Shown one piece after another: positions 25,872 to 34,494 of a stretch of 64,000 bases of DNA. The stretch is taken from contig NZ_CP107836.1 in NCBI RefSeq assembly GCF_036346615.1, positions 868,001-932,000 on the forward strand, read 5' to 3'. The position numbers and the translations under genes are program-made. This stretch comes from Streptomyces sp. NBC_00523 (GTDB lineage: Bacteria > Actinomycetota > Actinomycetes > Streptomycetales > Streptomycetaceae). The stretch's first letter is position 1, and every line of letters begins with the position of its first letter. Below the pieces are notes generated by a model. It was not told the DNA's origin and did not search any database. It saw only the letters and a list, made by a program, of their open reading frames with translations.

Positions 25872-26234
25872 GCCATCCCCCTTCGCGCTGCCGGCCATCG
25901 ACAGGATCAACGGTGGCACAGACAACGGCCGAACCAGCCCGTGACCGAGACCGGGACGATGATCTGGGCTGAACTCAGATACGACTTGGCACATCGTCAG
26001 CGTTCAAGACATGAAGCATGTGCATCTTCTTGACGGTTCACCGTTGTCACTCAACACTGCCTTGACGGACCCAGCACCTTGCTTGTCCGTAGATTGAGAG
26101 CGTTTTCAAGAGGTTCATTCGAAGGCCCGCAGAGTTGGCAAGGCGATTCCTGCAGGGTGTCGAGACCATCTGCACCCTGACCTCCGCGTTGATCCGGTGT
26201 TCACTTCACGAAACCAGGTGAAAGGACTCCCCCC
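25872..26234. other. Divergent intergenic region, CHAT / GH55-like genes
   Basis: About 360 bp separate the two divergent genes, noticeably AT-richer than coding DNA. Besides the LacI-type palindrome at 26094-26109 no other clear element is seen. A TTGACG at 26062 could be a -35 for the rightward gene, but no matching -10 at normal spacing is present. Confidence 0.5.
26094..26109. promoter_or_regulatory. LacI-type operator before GH55-like gene
   Basis: TTGAGAGCGTTTTCAA is a near-palindrome with the central CG typical of LacI-family operators, about 125 bp before the start of the secreted beta-glucanase-like gene. The regulator is not in the window. Confidence 0.55.
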
Positions 26235-28589
26235 ATGCGCACAACCGTCCCGCCCGGCCGCATGAGACCCCTGCAAGGTCCGAAGCACCGCGTCATCGCT
26301 CTACTGAGTGCCCTCATACTCGCGCTCGTCGGACTGCTCGGCCTCGATCAGAGCGCGGCTCCCGCCTCGGCAGCCGCGCCCGACTACACCCAGAGCGTCA
26401 CTCAGTTGAGCCCCACGCAGGCTCAGATCTCGTTCACTCCGACCACGTCCGCGGTCTACGTCGACGTGCACTACCTGGTCAACAACGCCAACCAACAGAA
26501 CGTCCGTATGACCAACAATGCGGGCACGTGGACTCAGACCGTCGGCTCGCTCGCAGGCGGAACGGTCCTGGAGTACTGGTTCACCTACGAGAAGAGCGGG
26601 CCGCAGTACGACACACCCCACTTCACGTACACCCAGGGCGGTGGTGGAACCGGCACTGTTGCCACCCCCACCTTCACTCCCGCGGCGGGCACCTACGCAT
26701 CTGCCCAGAGCGTGACACTCGCCGACGCGACCGCGGGCGCGAGCATCCACTACACGCGTGACGGCTCCACCCCCACCGCGGCCTCCACTATGTACAGCGG
26801 GCCGATCAGCGTCACGGCCACCACCACCGTCAAGGCCATCGCCATCAAGTCCGGACTCGCCGACTCCGCGGTCGCCAGTGCGACTTACACGATCGGCGCA
26901 TCGACAGGCTGCCCCACCCAGTCGGACACGCCGAACTTCGGCCCGAATGTGCACATCTACGACCCGAGCATGTCCAGTGCCACCATTCAGGCACAGCTTG
27001 ACGCTCAGTTCGCCCAGATGAAGGACACGGCCTCCGCGCAGTTCAGCGAGAACCGGGTGGCACAGCTCTTCAAGCCGGGTGCGTACGCCGTCGACGACAA
27101 TGTCGGCTACTACACCTCGGTGGCGGGTCTCGGGCAGAATCCGGGCGACGTGACGATCAACGGACACGTCACCGTGGACGCCTTCAACGCCTCGGACGCG
27201 GGCAACGCGACGCAGAACTTCTGGCGCTCGGCGGAGAATCTGGCCATCAATCCGGTGGGCGGGAACCGTTGGGCCGTGGCCCAGGCGGCCCCGTTCCGCC
27301 GGATCGACGTCCGCGGCGACCTGCAACTCTACCCGGCCAGTTACGGCTGGGCGAGCGGCGGCTACATCGCCGACACCAAAGTCAGCGGCCAGGCGGCGTC
27401 CATCTCGCAGCAGCAGTGGTACACCCGGGACAGCAACCTGGGCAGTTGGGCCGGCGGCGTCTGGAACATGGTCTTCTCCGGCACCACCGGTGCTCCCGCG
27501 AACACCTTCCCCAACCCGCCCGAGACCACCTTGGCCACCACCCCGGTCTCCCGTGACGTGCCGTATCTGTACGTCGACGGCGCCGGAAAATACCGGGTGT
27601 TCCTTCCGTCGCTGCGCACCAACGCATCGGGGGCGAGTTGGGCGAACGGCAGCACTCCCGGCACCTCTCAGCCGATGAGCCAGTTCTACGTGGTCAAGGC
27701 CGGCGACACTGCCGCGACCATCAACAACGCCCTTTCTCAGGGCTGCAACCTCTTCGTCACGCCGGGCGTCTACCACCTGAACCAGACGCTGAACATCACC
27801 CGGGCCAACACGGTCGTCCTCGGCATCGGCTACCCGACCTTCGTCCCGGACAACGGCGTCAACGCGATCCAGGTCGCCGACGTGGACGGAGTCCGTCTCA
27901 AGGGCCTGCTGATCGACGCAGGAACCACCAACTCGGCGGCGCTGCTGACCGTCGGCCCGTCCGGATCGTCCGCGAGCCACGCGGGCAACCCGACGACCAT
28001 CCAGGACGTGTTCTTCCGGATCGGTGGCCAGATCGCCGGCAAGGCGACGACCAGCCTGATCGTCAACAGCAACAACGTGATCATCGACCACATCTGGGCC
28101 TGGCGGGCCGACCACGGCAAGGCAGGAAGCTTCGGCTGGACGACCAACACGGCGGACACCGGCGTGATCGTCAACGGCAGCAGCGTTCTGGCGACCGGTC
28201 TCTTCGTCGAGCACTATCAGAAGCACGAAGTCGTCTGGAACGGCCAGAACGGCAAGACGATCTTCTTCCAGAACGAGATGCCGTACGACGTGCCCAATCA
28301 GGGCTCGTGGATGAGTGCGGCAGGGGTCAACGGATATGCCGCTTACAAGGTGGGCGCGGGCGTCACCACCCACGAGGCATGGGGACTCGGCAGCTACTGC
28401 TACTTCAACGTCAACCCCGCGGTGAACAGCTACCACGCCTTCGAAGTGCCCAACACCCCCGGCGTGGAGTTCCACAACGCCTTGACGGTCTCACTCGGCG
28501 GCGTGGGCACCATCACCCACGTCATCAACGACACGGGGGCGGTGACCGCCTCGAACACCACTCCCAGCAATGTGGTCGCCTACCCATGA
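26235..28589 (+). CDS. Secreted CBM56 + GH55-like beta-1,3-glucanase
   Basis: A 784-residue exported protein. After a signal peptide (about 1-47, ASA-AAP cleavage) come a CBM56-like module (about 48-135, SVTQLSPTQAQISFTPTTSA, VDVHYLVNNANQQNVRM, WFTYEKSGPQYDTPHFTY) and a beta-sandwich spacer of the chitobiase C-terminal type (about 140-220, ASIHYTRDGSTP). The rest is a right-handed beta-helix resembling GH55 enzymes (NFGPNVHIYDPSMSSATIQA, YYTSVAGLGQNPGDV, NFWRSAENLAINP, SNLGSWAGGVWNMVFSGTTG). It probably cuts or binds fungal beta-1,3-glucan outside the cell. Automatic pipelines often label such proteins coagulation factor 5/8 or adenylyl cyclase, with no support here. It is followed by a strong terminator. 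The catalytic residue was not located with certainty. Confidence 0.8.
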   Translation: MRTTVPPGRMRPLQGPKHRVIALLSALILALVGLLGLDQSAAPASAAAPDYTQSVTQLSPTQAQISFTPTTSAVYVDVHYLVNNANQQNVRMTNNAGTWTQTVGSLAGGTVLEYWFTYEKSGPQYDTPHFTYTQGGGGTGTVATPTFTPAAGTYASAQSVTLADATAGASIHYTRDGSTPTAASTMYSGPISVTATTTVKAIAIKSGLADSAVASATYTIGASTGCPTQSDTPNFGPNVHIYDPSMSSATIQAQLDAQFAQMKDTASAQFSENRVAQLFKPGAYAVDDNVGYYTSVAGLGQNPGDVTINGHVTVDAFNASDAGNATQNFWRSAENLAINPVGGNRWAVAQAAPFRRIDVRGDLQLYPASYGWASGGYIADTKVSGQAASISQQQWYTRDSNLGSWAGGVWNMVFSGTTGAPANTFPNPPETTLATTPVSRDVPYLYVDGAGKYRVFLPSLRTNASGASWANGSTPGTSQPMSQFYVVKAGDTAATINNALSQGCNLFVTPGVYHLNQTLNITRANTVVLGIGYPTFVPDNGVNAIQVADVDGVRLKGLLIDAGTTNSAALLTVGPSGSSASHAGNPTTIQDVFFRIGGQIAGKATTSLIVNSNNVIIDHIWAWRADHGKAGSFGWTTNTADTGVIVNGSSVLATGLFVEHYQKHEVVWNGQNGKTIFFQNEMPYDVPNQGSWMSAAGVNGYAAYKVGAGVTTHEAWGLGSYCYFNVNPAVNSYHAFEVPNTPGVEFHNALTVSLGGVGTITHVINDTGAVTASNTTPSNVVAYP

Positions 28590-28613
28590 GGCAATGACCT
28601 GACGTGAAAGGTG

Positions 28614-28647
28614 GACCGGGCTCCTCGCGGTTGCGAGGAGCCCGGTC
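28614..28647 (+). terminator. Terminator after GH55-like gene
   Basis: A perfect 15-bp stem (28614-28628 with 28633-28647) has a GGTT tetraloop, 25 bp after the stop codon. Confidence 0.9.
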
Positions 28648-28743
28648 ATTGCAGTATGCGGCGCCGGCGAGGGCTGCGACGCCCCTGGCATCGTCCTCGT
28701 CCAGAACGAGGAGGCCCTCCCACAGGTCTGGCCCTACGGCCCT

Positions 28744-29826
28744 TCAATCGCCTGGAGCGCTGGCACGACGCAAGGGGTACTGCCGGCGTGCCGCAGCAGC
28801 GAGATCTTCCAGCAGCACATCGGCCACCAGCTCCTCGACCACGGCGATGTCGTGCTCCGTCATGGCTTCGGCCAGCTCGGGATCCCACGGTGCTCCGGTG
28901 ATGCGCCCCGGTCGAGGACCGTGCGCGTTGCGGACGATCGCGGATCGGTGGTCCGCCGCCGTCATGCGCCAGGGGTACGCCCCTGTTCTCTCGATGACGT
29001 ACGCGGCAATGCGGATACCTTCGCCGTCGAAGTCACCGTGGTAGCGGAGAGCTGCACCTCGGTCCACGAGTAGGCGCAGGGCGCAGTCCGCCGGCGATGA
29101 CGGTGGCGGACAGCTCGTCGTCGGCGACGCCGGCGCGGGACCACAGGGCGCGTCGTTCCGCTGCCGACTGCGGCGGTGCGATGTCGTACAGAGTCGCCAG
29201 GGCACGCAGGACGAGGGTGGAGGCGGGTGCGCCGTCGTCGAGAGCGTGGGCGTGGCCGTTCAGGAGTCGGGCGGCGAAGACGGGCAGGGGTTCGGCCTGG
29301 CTCGGTAGTTCGGCGAGCACCTTGAGCGTGTCGGTGAGGAGCGTACGGGTACGCTCCGCCGAGCCGCCACCCATCCTGCGGCTCGGCAGGACGCAGCCCA
29401 GTCGGCGAGCACCGGCTGCGCCCGTACCGTGTCGTGACCAGCCAGCCAGGCCAACAGACCGGCGCGTTCGTCCTCCTGGCGGCGGCGTTCACCGGCTCTG
29501 TCGCCGAGCGGGCCGATGAGTTCGGCGACGATCTCTCGTACGGTGCGGCCGGTGAGCTCGGTGACGGCCTCCTCCAGGCGAGCCAGGGCGACGGGGGGCT
29601 GGGGGTCCGGCAGGCGGTCCAGGTCGAGGAGGTCCGCGAGGGCTTCGCGCTGGGTCTCGTCCAGCAGTGCGAGGCGTACGCGTGTGATGGGGCTGCCGGA
29701 GGGGAGACGGTCGTGGCCCGTCTGGCAGACGGGATGCAGTTCGGGACGACGAAGGGTCGTGTCGCCCGACGCGAAGTGCTCCCGAGAGGTCGTCCCGCCG
29801 GACACGGAGTGGTCTCGCAAGGTCAC
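28744..29826 (-). pseudogene. Broken TIGR02679/DUF2399-family gene
   Basis: Three same-strand fragments in different frames follow one another. The N-terminal part (29826 to about 29400) reads DETQREALADLLDLDRLP and TELTGRTVREIVAELIGPLG. The middle (29374 to about 29100) reads PVFAARLLNGHAHALDDGAP and PPQSAAERRALWSRAGVADD. The C-terminal DUF2399 part (about 29090 to 28744) reads LRYHGDFDGEGIRIAAYVI. The last join is out of frame and skips a stretch normally present in the family, so there is a deletion as well as frameshifts. Intact relatives sit in a four-gene cluster (TIGR02677-TIGR02680) related to Wadjet-type plasmid defence; no other member is recognisable here. The family call is from remembered sequence patterns. 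Confidence 0.7.
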
Positions 29827-29889
29827 CCTTCATCCATTCCGGTGCCGTTCCGGACGAAGCGCGCGCTGGTGACGGCTCGTCTCCGTCGG

Positions 29890-30382
29890 TCAGGAGTTGG
29901 TTGACGGCAATGCCGGGCAGCTCTCTCGCGGCCGTGTCACTGCCCTTGGCCTCCCCGATGCGGGCGCGGAAGAAGGCGTGCAGGGTCTCCGGTCGGATTC
30001 GGTGACCCCACCGGGGTCCGTCAGAAGCAGTTGGCGGCTGGTGCGGGTGCTGTCGGGGAGGTCCGGGCGGACGTCCCAGACAAGCTGGACGGCGAAGTTG
30101 CAGGCGGTACGGACCTGCTCCGGGTGTCCGTACATGTGCGCGACGGGTTCGCCGGCCCGGCGGATGCGGACGCCGAGGTGGCGGCGGGCCTCGTGGACGG
30201 CTTCGGAGAGGTGGCGGCGTCGCCGAGGTGACGCGTGGCGTGGAAGCCGCGCGCGCCATGGCGGCACGGTGGCCCCAGGTGGGCAGCTCAGGGTGTGCGG
30301 CAGGAGTGTCAGGGCGGGAGCCGACGGGCCACGCAGGCCCGTTGTCGGCGGCGTCCGGCAGAATCCGCTTCACCGACGCCAC
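29890..30382 (-). pseudogene. Frameshifted gene of unknown family
   Basis: GC-rich third positions show coding on the minus strand, but the frame switches at least twice. Segments in order: from 30382, MASVKRILPDAADNGPAWPV; from about 30230, HLSEAVHEARRHLGVRIRRA, followed by AHMYGHPEQVRTACNFAVQL; then in the first frame, RPETLHAFFRARIGEAKGSD. I do not recognise the family. It lies directly upstream of the broken TIGR02679 gene on the same strand, so the two may be remains of one operon. Confidence 0.55.
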
Positions 30383-30420
30383 CAGGACCTGGCGTCGCCC
30401 GGTAGGAGAAGAGGGTTCCT

Positions 30421-32265
30421 GTGCGTGAACTGCCCATGTTCGAACGTCTATACCCCGATGTCCAGCTGACGTCCCCTTCGGAGAGGTTCGTGCTGCGGTG
30501 CGACTCGGAGGGTGTCGCCGTGGTCATGGACTCCGATCGCGGGCAGGTCGTCTGGCGGGCGGGCGCAGCTGGGCAGCTGTTGCTCGGACACGGGTACGAG
30601 GTCGTCGTCGAGGGCGGGGAGGACGACGGCACGGTGTGGCGCTCCGGTTTCGCCGCGTCCGGGGCGCAGTACCTCATCCTCACGGATGCCGGAGAGCTGG
30701 AGCTCCTGGACCGCACACACGTCCGCCTGGGCAACATACGCACCGGGCTCACCCACCCTGTGCCGCTCGGAGATGCGGCGCCCGCGGCTGCCATCACCCG
30801 GGACGCGTATCTGGTCAAGGAAGGGAAGACGCGGCGGACAGTGGCCCGCGAGCAGGACGGATGGCTGCGGGTCTGCGAGTACGGGAAGGGCGGGGGTATG
30901 AGCTACGCGTTGACCCGTCCGCTGGTCGACTGGTTCGAACAGGAAGACACCGTGCTCACCTGGCGCCGGCACCTGGCGGGTGGTTCGAAAGCAAAAAGCC
31001 TGATGCTGTGCCTGGTCGACTCCGCCGGGACCGTCCTGTGGCACGAGGGCACCCAACGCCCGCATGGACCAGTTCCCCTGGGAGAGCCATACGCGTACGG
31101 TGGACCCGCGCTGGAGGTGGGAGGGCGCCTGCGGAACCAGTCCCTGACGTCTCCCGCAGGTACGCACACACTGGCTCACCAGGGCAACGGCGACCTGACT
31201 CTGTACTGCCACACCGAGCGCCGCGCCGTGTGGTCGACCGGCACGGGTTGGGTGGACGGGGGATGGGCCGAGCTCTCCGAGGATGGTGTTCTCTCGGTCC
31301 GCAACACCCATGGTGTCTTGGTGTGGAGTTCCGGCCCGTCAGGTTCTGGGGCTCGTCGGCTCGTGGTCGGTGATGACGGCCGTGCCGAACTGCGTGACGT
31401 GGACGGCCGGTCGGTATGGTCCACAGGCACACACACGGCGTGCCATGGCCCCACAGCCGATGCCCCGCGGGGTGCCGTGCTGCACCGAGGACAGACGCTC
31501 GGACGGCACTCCCTCACCTCCCCCGACGGAAGCACCGTGCTCGGACACTGGGACGAACACCGCCTCGTGCTGTTCGGCGCCGACCAGACCTGGCTCTGGT
31601 GCGCGCACCTCGGCGAAGCGGCCGAGCCCGGACTGCGGCTCGACGAGGACGGCATGCTGCGCGTTCTGGGCGACGACCGCCCACCGCTGGGCGGACCGGC
31701 TGACGAACTGCGAGTCGAGGAGGGCGGAGTGGTCCTGTGCCGTGCCGACGGCACCGTCGTCTGGCGCGACGGCGAGGCGGTGGCCGAGCCGGTCGCCGCC
31801 GCGAACCCGCCCGCACGAGGAGGGCTCATGAAAAGTCTGCCGGACACGGACGAGACCCTGCTGATCCGCACCGACTTCTCCGAACCGACCGCTTGGCAAG
31901 CCCTGCTCACTGCCATCATGACACCGAGCCAGGACGGCTTTCTCGCGAACGTCCACCCAGTGGATGATCTCGCCTATCGCGATCTGACGGCCCAACAGAT
32001 CCTGGCGGCGGCAAACGAGCTGGACACCGATCTTCTCATCGTGGCCGACAAAATCGCCCTGGCGGCGCCGGAAATGCCGCTGCTGGCCCTCCTGCTCTCC
32101 GATGAGGACGACGAACGCGGGGAGGGCGAGGCCAGGCAGGAGCACGGCCAACTCCGAGTCGCAGCCACAGAACTGTGGTCGGTCGAAAACAATATCTCCC
32201 TCGCCAACATGGATTGGGAGGACTTCGAGAACGCCACCGACAACGGTGTCTTCCGGGGCTTCTGA
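30421..32265 (+). CDS. Bulb-lectin repeat protein with DUF6924-like C-terminus
   Basis: A 614-residue protein without signal peptide or membrane segment. The first 470 residues hold about three bulb-type (mannose-binding) lectin-like units, recognised by repeated SLTSPxG and VWSTGT-type strands (SLTSPAGTHTLAHQGNGDLT, AVWSTGTGW, SLTSPDGSTVLGHWDEHRLV, GRSVWSTGTH). The exact sugar-contact QxDxNxVxY motif is not intact in them. The C-terminal 140 residues (LPDTDETLLIRTDFSEPTAW onward, ending in ANMDWEDFENATDNGVFRGF) match the DUF6924 pattern as I recall it. GTG 30421 is the start. It is the last intact gene of the accessory segment. Function is unknown; a cytoplasmic carbohydrate-recognition or conflict-related role is possible. 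Confidence 0.75.
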   Translation: MRELPMFERLYPDVQLTSPSERFVLRCDSEGVAVVMDSDRGQVVWRAGAAGQLLLGHGYEVVVEGGEDDGTVWRSGFAASGAQYLILTDAGELELLDRTHVRLGNIRTGLTHPVPLGDAAPAAAITRDAYLVKEGKTRRTVAREQDGWLRVCEYGKGGGMSYALTRPLVDWFEQEDTVLTWRRHLAGGSKAKSLMLCLVDSAGTVLWHEGTQRPHGPVPLGEPYAYGGPALEVGGRLRNQSLTSPAGTHTLAHQGNGDLTLYCHTERRAVWSTGTGWVDGGWAELSEDGVLSVRNTHGVLVWSSGPSGSGARRLVVGDDGRAELRDVDGRSVWSTGTHTACHGPTADAPRGAVLHRGQTLGRHSLTSPDGSTVLGHWDEHRLVLFGADQTWLWCAHLGEAAEPGLRLDEDGMLRVLGDDRPPLGGPADELRVEEGGVVLCRADGTVVWRDGEAVAEPVAAANPPARGGLMKSLPDTDETLLIRTDFSEPTAWQALLTAIMTPSQDGFLANVHPVDDLAYRDLTAQQILAAANELDTDLLIVADKIALAAPEMPLLALLLSDEDDERGEGEARQEHGQLRVAATELWSVENNISLANMDWEDFENATDNGVFRGF

Positions 32266-32858
32266 CCTCGGCAGGATCGAAGGGACGTCCCGCAACGCGT
32301 CAGCTGAGTCGAGCATCCTCCGTCAGCCTGCCGATGCGCGGGGCATCGAGCCGTACAGGGCTGGTTTCCGGGGCTGCGAGGCCCGGGGGCCTTGCGACAG
32401 CCGTGAGCCGCACCGTCTTGGAGCGCGATGTCGGCTCTCTGCGCGAGGACCAGCGAGTGCGGGAAGCGGTGGAGGCTCAAGGCGACTACCCGGAACCCGT
32501 GCACCGGGGTGGATGACCACCTGCCACAGCAGGCGTGCGCCCCCGCTTCCGAGGTCGTCCTGGTCCGACAGATGGCCAAGATAAAGGAGCTTCACGCCTA
32601 GGACGCAGCGTCAGTCGGTGGGATACCCACTCCGCCGTACAAGTCCTCATGACTTCCCTCTCTCGTAACCCTTTTGACCGAGGTCTCCTTTGTGGAGACC
32701 TGTCGGCCCCTCCCCCTTTTGTGTGCCGGGCTCGCCACCGTCACGAGCTGTCGGCCAGTGGCCCACTGCTCTCTGCCCAAGATCCGGGCCATACTCGGAA
32801 CAGCCGCCTGCGGTGCGGTCGAATCACGACCGTTTCCGCACAGTCACATCAGAGCAGC
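32266..32858. other. Gene-free stretch with possible remnants
   Basis: No gene is supported in these 593 bp. A short plus-strand run ending at 32601 (ASEVVLVRQMAKIKELHA then stop) looks like a leftover C-terminus of an unidentified protein. A hairpin lies at 32681-32701. Confidence 0.5.
32681..32701. terminator. Short hairpin followed by T-tract
   Basis: AGGTCTCC and GGAGACCT pair around a 5-nt loop, and the plus strand then runs into CCCCTTTT. This looks like an intrinsic terminator for rightward transcription from the lectin gene region. Confidence 0.5.
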
Positions 32859-33284
32859 TCACTGGCCGAGGAAGCTCAGACGGACGCTGCGGTTGGTGTT
32901 GCTCGTGTTTGTATCGACCAGGCACACCGACTGCCACGTGCCCAGTTCCAGTCGGCCCGCGATGACCGGAAGGGTGGCGTGCGGGGGAATCAGGGCCGGG
33001 ACCACGTGGTCGCGGCCGTGGCCGGGGTGGCCGTGGCGGTGTTGCCAGCGGTCGTCGGCCGGGAGCAGGGTGTGGAGGGCGGCGAGGAGGTCGTCGTCGC
33101 TTCCCGCGCCGGTTTCCAGGACCGCGATTCCGGCGGTGGCGTGGGGGACGAAGAGGTTGAGCAGGCCGTCGCGGCCGGAGGCCGCGCGGGCGAGGAACTG
33201 TTCGCACTCCGGCGTCAGGTCGGTGACGGTCTCCGTCGAGCCCGTCGTGAGGTGCAGGACCTTGGTGGTGAAGGCAGAAGGCAT
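32859..33284 (-). CDS. yjbQ: YjbQ family protein
   Basis: A 141-residue single-domain protein of the YjbQ (UPF0047) family, with NLFVPHATAGIAVLE, the Asp/His-rich DRWQHRHGHPGHGRDHVVPA region and the hallmark C-terminus LVDTNTSNTNRSVRLSFLG. Family members have been reported to have weak thiamine-phosphate synthase activity, and the physiological role is unsettled. ATG 33284 is chosen; an ATG at 33293 would add three residues. Its 3' end faces the accessory segment, and a degraded copy of the same 3' end lies at the segment's other edge (21329-21397), as expected if something once integrated here. Confidence 0.9.
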   Translation of the reverse strand: MPSAFTTKVLHLTTGSTETVTDLTPECEQFLARAASGRDGLLNLFVPHATAGIAVLETGAGSDDDLLAALHTLLPADDRWQHRHGHPGHGRDHVVPALIPPHATLPVIAGRLELGTWQSVCLVDTNTSNTNRSVRLSFLGQ

Positions 33285-33372
33285 GGGTCCCATCCTGCCG
33301 TGGGCGGGGGCCGGAAGCGTTGAGTGACGGGCGCGCGGGAAGTTCCGCGGGACCGTCGTAGTTGGTAGAAGC

Positions 33373-34479
33373 GTGAACGAATTGGCGATGCGGTCGGTGG
33401 ACGTCGTGGTGATCGGTGCCGGGCAGGCGGGGCTGTCCGCCGCTTACCACTTGCGGCGCAGCGGTCTGGAGCCGGACCGCGACTTCGTGGTCCTCGACCA
33501 TGCGCCGGAACCGGGCGGCGCCTGGCAGTTCCGGTGGCCTTCGCTGACGTACGGCAAGGTGCACGGGATGCACGCGCTGCCGGGCATGGAGCTGACCGGC
33601 GCCGATGAGGAGCGGCCCTCGTCCGAGGTCATCGGGGACTACTTCGACCGGTACGAGCGCGCCTTCGGGCTGCGCGTGCACCGGCCGGTCGATGTCGGCG
33701 CCGTGCGCGAGGGCGAGGGCGGACGGCTGCTGGTCGAGACCTCCGAGGGTACGTACGCGACGCGCGCCCTGATCAACGCGACCGGGACGTGGGACCGGCC
33801 CTTCTGGCCGCGCTACCCGGGGCAGGAGACGTTCCGGGGGCGGCAGCTGCACACGGCGGGCTATCCCGGCCCGGCCGCGTTCGCCGGACAGCGGGTGGTC
33901 GTCGTCGGCGGTGGCGCCTCCGGTACGCAGCATCTGATGGAGATCGCCGAGGTGGCGGCGGAAACGCACTGGGTGACGCGTCGGCCGCCGGTCTTCCGGG
34001 AAGGGCCCTTCGGGGCGGACCAGGGTCGGGCCGCCGTCGCCATGGTGGAGGAGCGGGTCCGGCGCGGGCTGCCGCCGCAGAGCGTGGTCAGCGTGACCGG
34101 GCTGCCCGTCAACGACGCCATCCGGCGCGCCCGTGAGTCCGGGGTGCTGGACCGGCTCCCCATGTTCGACCGGATCACGCCCACCGGTGTCGCCTGGGAC
34201 GACGGCCGCCGCATCGAGGCCGACGTCATCCTCTGGGCCACCGGTTTCCGCGCGGCCATCGACCATCTCGCCCCGCTGCGGCTGCGGGAGCGCGGCGGTG
34301 GCATCCAGGTCGAGGGCACCCGCGCCGTGCGCGACCCGCGCATCCACCTCGTCGGCTACGGCCCCTCCGCCAGCACGATCGGCGCCAACCGGGCCGGACG
34401 CGCCGCCGTGCGGGAGATCGTCGTGCTGCTGCGGGACGGGACGGCTACGGCGTCCGCGGAGGTGCCCGCCTTCGCCTGA
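33373..34479 (+). CDS. Flavin-containing monooxygenase-like oxidoreductase
   Basis: A 368-residue FAD/NAD(P) protein. The FAD-binding motif VVVIGAGQAGLSAAYHL is at about 10-26, the WQFRWPSLTYGKVHGM loop follows, and a second Rossmann motif VVVVGGGASGTQHLMEIAEV (about 175-194) would bind NADPH. ILWATGFRAAIDHL near the end matches the family's ATGF-type signature. Related proteins oxidise soft heteroatoms or ketones (class B monooxygenases). The gene is divergent from yjbQ with about 90 bp between, and converges on mltG. The start is GTG 33373; ATG 33388 is a possible alternative. The substrate is unknown. Confidence 0.85.
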   Translation: MNELAMRSVDVVVIGAGQAGLSAAYHLRRSGLEPDRDFVVLDHAPEPGGAWQFRWPSLTYGKVHGMHALPGMELTGADEERPSSEVIGDYFDRYERAFGLRVHRPVDVGAVREGEGGRLLVETSEGTYATRALINATGTWDRPFWPRYPGQETFRGRQLHTAGYPGPAAFAGQRVVVVGGGASGTQHLMEIAEVAAETHWVTRRPPVFREGPFGADQGRAAVAMVEERVRRGLPPQSVVSVTGLPVNDAIRRARESGVLDRLPMFDRITPTGVAWDDGRRIEADVILWATGFRAAIDHLAPLRLRERGGGIQVEGTRAVRDPRIHLVGYGPSASTIGANRAGRAAVREIVVLLRDGTATASAEVPAFA

Positions 34480-34494
34480 GGCCGGGGCCTCCTC

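Noticed and set aside
34478..34491. GAGGCC/GGCCTC palindrome as terminator
   Set aside because: Only a 6-bp stem with a 2-nt loop; too small to claim.
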